NCBI RefSeq assembly: GCF_003330725.1 | Contig: NZ_CP030840.1 | Coordinates: forward strand, 4,898,001 to 4,962,000 | Source of the DNA: Acidisarcina polymorpha | GTDB lineage: Bacteria; Acidobacteriota; Terriglobia; Terriglobales; Acidobacteriaceae | DNA: 64,000 nucleotides | Direction of reading: 5' to 3' | In this document: positions 62,343 to 64,000 of the stretch, in pieces | How positions within the stretch are numbered: the stretch's first letter is position 1 | Layout: every line of letters starts with the position of its first letter | Translations under genes and position numbers: made by a program | The notes under the pieces: model-generated | Databases searched by the model: none | What the model was told of the DNA's origin: nothing | Seen by the model: only the letters and a program-made list of their open reading frames with translations

Positions 62343-64000
62343 ATGAAGTGTGAAAGGGAACCAGACAGGTCGCATTGGCAAAGACTCGAGGGGCTTGGTT
62401 GGCACTCGAGCCTGCTGATCAAAGTCTCCATATGCTGTTGGCTGTGCTGGAGGACAGCAGCTACCATGAGTGGCCAGCAATCTGTCGGGGGTGGATGGTT
62501 TCTTGACGTGGCCCCGCGTTCCACCTTCTCCTACAAAACCAACAATGACTACACAGGGCGGAAGTATTTCCCGCAGCCTATGTGCGGGGGGGTGGCGATT
62601 TTCGATTACGATAACGACGGTCGAATGGACATCTTTCTCACGAATGGGGCCAAGCTTCCCGAACTTCAAAAGGTTGGGACTACCTACGACAACGCTCTAT
62701 TGCGCAACAACGGCGACGGGACCTTTGAGGATGTGACCGTCAAAGCGGGACTGAAAGGCGCGGAAACGGGCTATAGTTTCGGCGTAGCGGCCGGGGACTA
62801 CGATAATGACGGCAGGGAGGATCTGTTTGTCGCCAGTGCGGGCCGCAATACGCTTTACCACAACAACGGCGACGGGACGTTTTCGGATGTGACCGCGAAC
62901 TCAGGGCTGGATGATAAGAAGGCAGGGCTCCTCAGTGTAGGCGCGGCCTGGTTCGACTTTGATAATGATGGCCTGCTAGACCTGATCGTTTCCAATTACA
63001 CGCTTTGGGACCCTCATTTGGACAAACCTTGCTTCCGTGTAGCTTCGGGGGACACCGCCGAGGCCAAAGCGGGCAGCAAGATCGTCGAGTCCTACTGCAG
63101 CCCTCGGGACGTGGTCAGTGTTTCGCCCAGTCTGTATCGCAATCTTGGCAACGGCCATTTTGAGAATGTCACGGAGACGTCTGGAATAGGGAGCGTGCTC
63201 GGAAAAGGTATGGGGATATCTATCGCCGATTTCAACGGAGACGGCCTGATGGATATCTTCATGGCAAACGATACGGAGAGGAATTTCCTCTTTATCAATC
63301 AAGGTGGAGGCAAATTTAGAGAACAAGCCCTTCTTTATGGCGTGGCATACAACGAGGGGGGGTCTTCCGTCTCCGGAATGGGAAGCGACGCAAAGGATTA
63401 TGACAATGACGGGCTGCCGGACGTTGCATACAACGATCTCGCTGGCCAAATCTTCGGCCTCTTCAAAAACAACCAGGGTCACTATTTCGACGATTCGGCG
63501 CGAAAGTCCAATATTGAGAATTTGAGCCGACCCATCGCTGGATGGAGCATGGGTTTCATCGACTATGACAACGACGGCTGGAAGGACATTTATTCGGCGA
63601 ATGGAGATGTGGACAATCTCGGACCCAACGCAAAGCAGCACGATTCAATGTTCAGGAACCTGAATGGCAAATACTTTGTAGATGCGACCACCGAGATGGG
63701 CCAGGATTTTCTTTTCACGGGCTTCCAGCGCGGTGCGGCCTTCGGTGATCTCAACAATGACGGGTACCCGGACATCGTGGTCACTTCGCTTGGACAAAAG
63801 CCGCGCATCCTGATCAACCGCGCTTTGAGCGGAAACCACTGGCTGCTCTTCGATTTGCGCGGGACCATTAGCAATCGTGACGCGATCGGTGCCCAGGTCA
63901 AAGTGACCACCGCAGCAGGGCAAAAGCTCTTCAACCATGTCGCGACCAGCGTAGGCTTTATGTCTTCGAGCGACCGCCGGGTGCCCTTTGGGCTGGGCAA
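62343..64000 (+). CDS. CRTAC1-family protein (FG-GAP/VCBS repeats, ASPIC/UnbV), copy 2, partial
   Basis: The frame opens at ATG 62343, right after the TAG stop of copy 1, and is still open at the window end (552 codons visible). It carries FG-GAP/VCBS blades (VAIFDYDNDGRMDIFLTNGA, AAGDYDNDGREDLFVASAGR, IADFNGDGLMDIFMANDTER), then the start of the ASPIC/UnbV domain (SNRDAIGAQVKVTTAAGQKL). It is a paralogue of copy 1. A weak hydrophobic stretch near residue 26 (LLIKVSICCWLCW) is a possible leader. The abutting TAG-ATG implies translational coupling. Confidence 0.87.
   Translation, partial: MKCEREPDRSHWQRLEGLGWHSSLLIKVSICCWLCWRTAATMSGQQSVGGGWFLDVAPRSTFSYKTNNDYTGRKYFPQPMCGGVAIFDYDNDGRMDIFLTNGAKLPELQKVGTTYDNALLRNNGDGTFEDVTVKAGLKGAETGYSFGVAAGDYDNDGREDLFVASAGRNTLYHNNGDGTFSDVTANSGLDDKKAGLLSVGAAWFDFDNDGLLDLIVSNYTLWDPHLDKPCFRVASGDTAEAKAGSKIVESYCSPRDVVSVSPSLYRNLGNGHFENVTETSGIGSVLGKGMGISIADFNGDGLMDIFMANDTERNFLFINQGGGKFREQALLYGVAYNEGGSSVSGMGSDAKDYDNDGLPDVAYNDLAGQIFGLFKNNQGHYFDDSARKSNIENLSRPIAGWSMGFIDYDNDGWKDIYSANGDVDNLGPNAKQHDSMFRNLNGKYFVDATTEMGQDFLFTGFQRGAAFGDLNNDGYPDIVVTSLGQKPRILINRALSGNHWLLFDLRGTISNRDAIGAQVKVTTAAGQKLFNHVATSVGFMSSSDRRVPFGLG

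Noticed and set aside
1-64000. CRISPR arrays
   Set aside because: No set of regularly spaced direct repeats was seen; the repeats found are simple tandem duplications or a long gene duplication.

Overview
The window looks like a chromosomal stretch of a soil Acidobacteriota, probably a Terriglobia relative (Granulicella, Edaphobacter or Terriglobus type). The evidence is indirect: an Oar-like TonB receptor with an N-terminal carboxypeptidase-regulatory domain, exported TPR and CRTAC1/ASPIC-UnbV proteins beside it, exported plant-polymer hydrolases, and many TetR/SDR/DinB/DHA2-transporter genes. No rRNA or housekeeping gene is present to fix the taxonomy.

Region 1 (1-11.1 kb) holds small regulator-plus-oxidoreductase pairs (TetR/SDR; TetR/quinone oxidoreductase with two mirror-image operator palindromes), an integration scar (45-bp tRNA 3'-end fragment, tyrosine integrase, AlpA-like protein), a LysR regulator, a zinc-ribbon protein, and a NarL-type response regulator overlapping a soluble GAF histidine kinase. 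Region 2 (11.2-18.3 kb) has a sigma-like protein, then a same-strand redox run: aldehyde dehydrogenase read through in frame into an NTF2/SnoaL protein, zinc alcohol dehydrogenase, two SDRs, an F420/NADP-type oxidoreductase and a TMEM175-like channel. Region 3 (18.5-26.8 kb) has TetR, a small exported protein, DinB, a DHA2 efflux pump, two tandem NmrA proteins, a methyltransferase, a membrane gene broken by a 19-bp tandem duplication, and an SDR-like gene.

Region 4 (26.8-35.1 kb) is a plastic zone: a 2.2-kb group II intron with a frameshifted maturase, a truncated duplicate of a TetR gene, a peptidase S41 fragment, a frameshifted zinc-ribbon gene, then an intact TetR/SDR/DinB operon running into a broken DHA2 transporter. 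This resembles a decaying paralogue of region 3.

Region 5 (35.1-43.8 kb) is a carbohydrate locus on the minus strand: exported GH3, GH27, a six-hairpin glycosidase and a pectate-lyase-3/GH28-type beta-helix protein, with a divergent AraC regulator. Region 6 (44.1-51.6 kb) is the most interesting part: a tightly coupled seven-gene minus-strand operon whose members resemble D-apiose dehydrogenase, D-apionate lactonase, a 3-oxo-isoapionate decarboxylase-type TIM barrel and D-apionate oxidoisomerase. Three further genes (Gfo/Idh, PD40 propeller, tagatose-3-epimerase-like TIM barrel) have no assigned step. I infer a non-phosphorylative D-apiose/D-apionate pathway; apiose is a branch sugar of rhamnogalacturonan II and apiogalacturonan.

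Region 7 (52.0-64.0 kb), on the plus strand, has a Tat-exported GH92 mannosidase, a remnant Tat leader, the TonB receptor, a TPR protein and two abutting CRTAC1 proteins, the last running off the window. Regions 5-7 together suggest a plant cell-wall or glycoprotein utilisation locus: surface uptake, exported debranching and cytoplasmic catabolism of a rare branched sugar. All family calls come from reading motifs by eye; no database search was possible.
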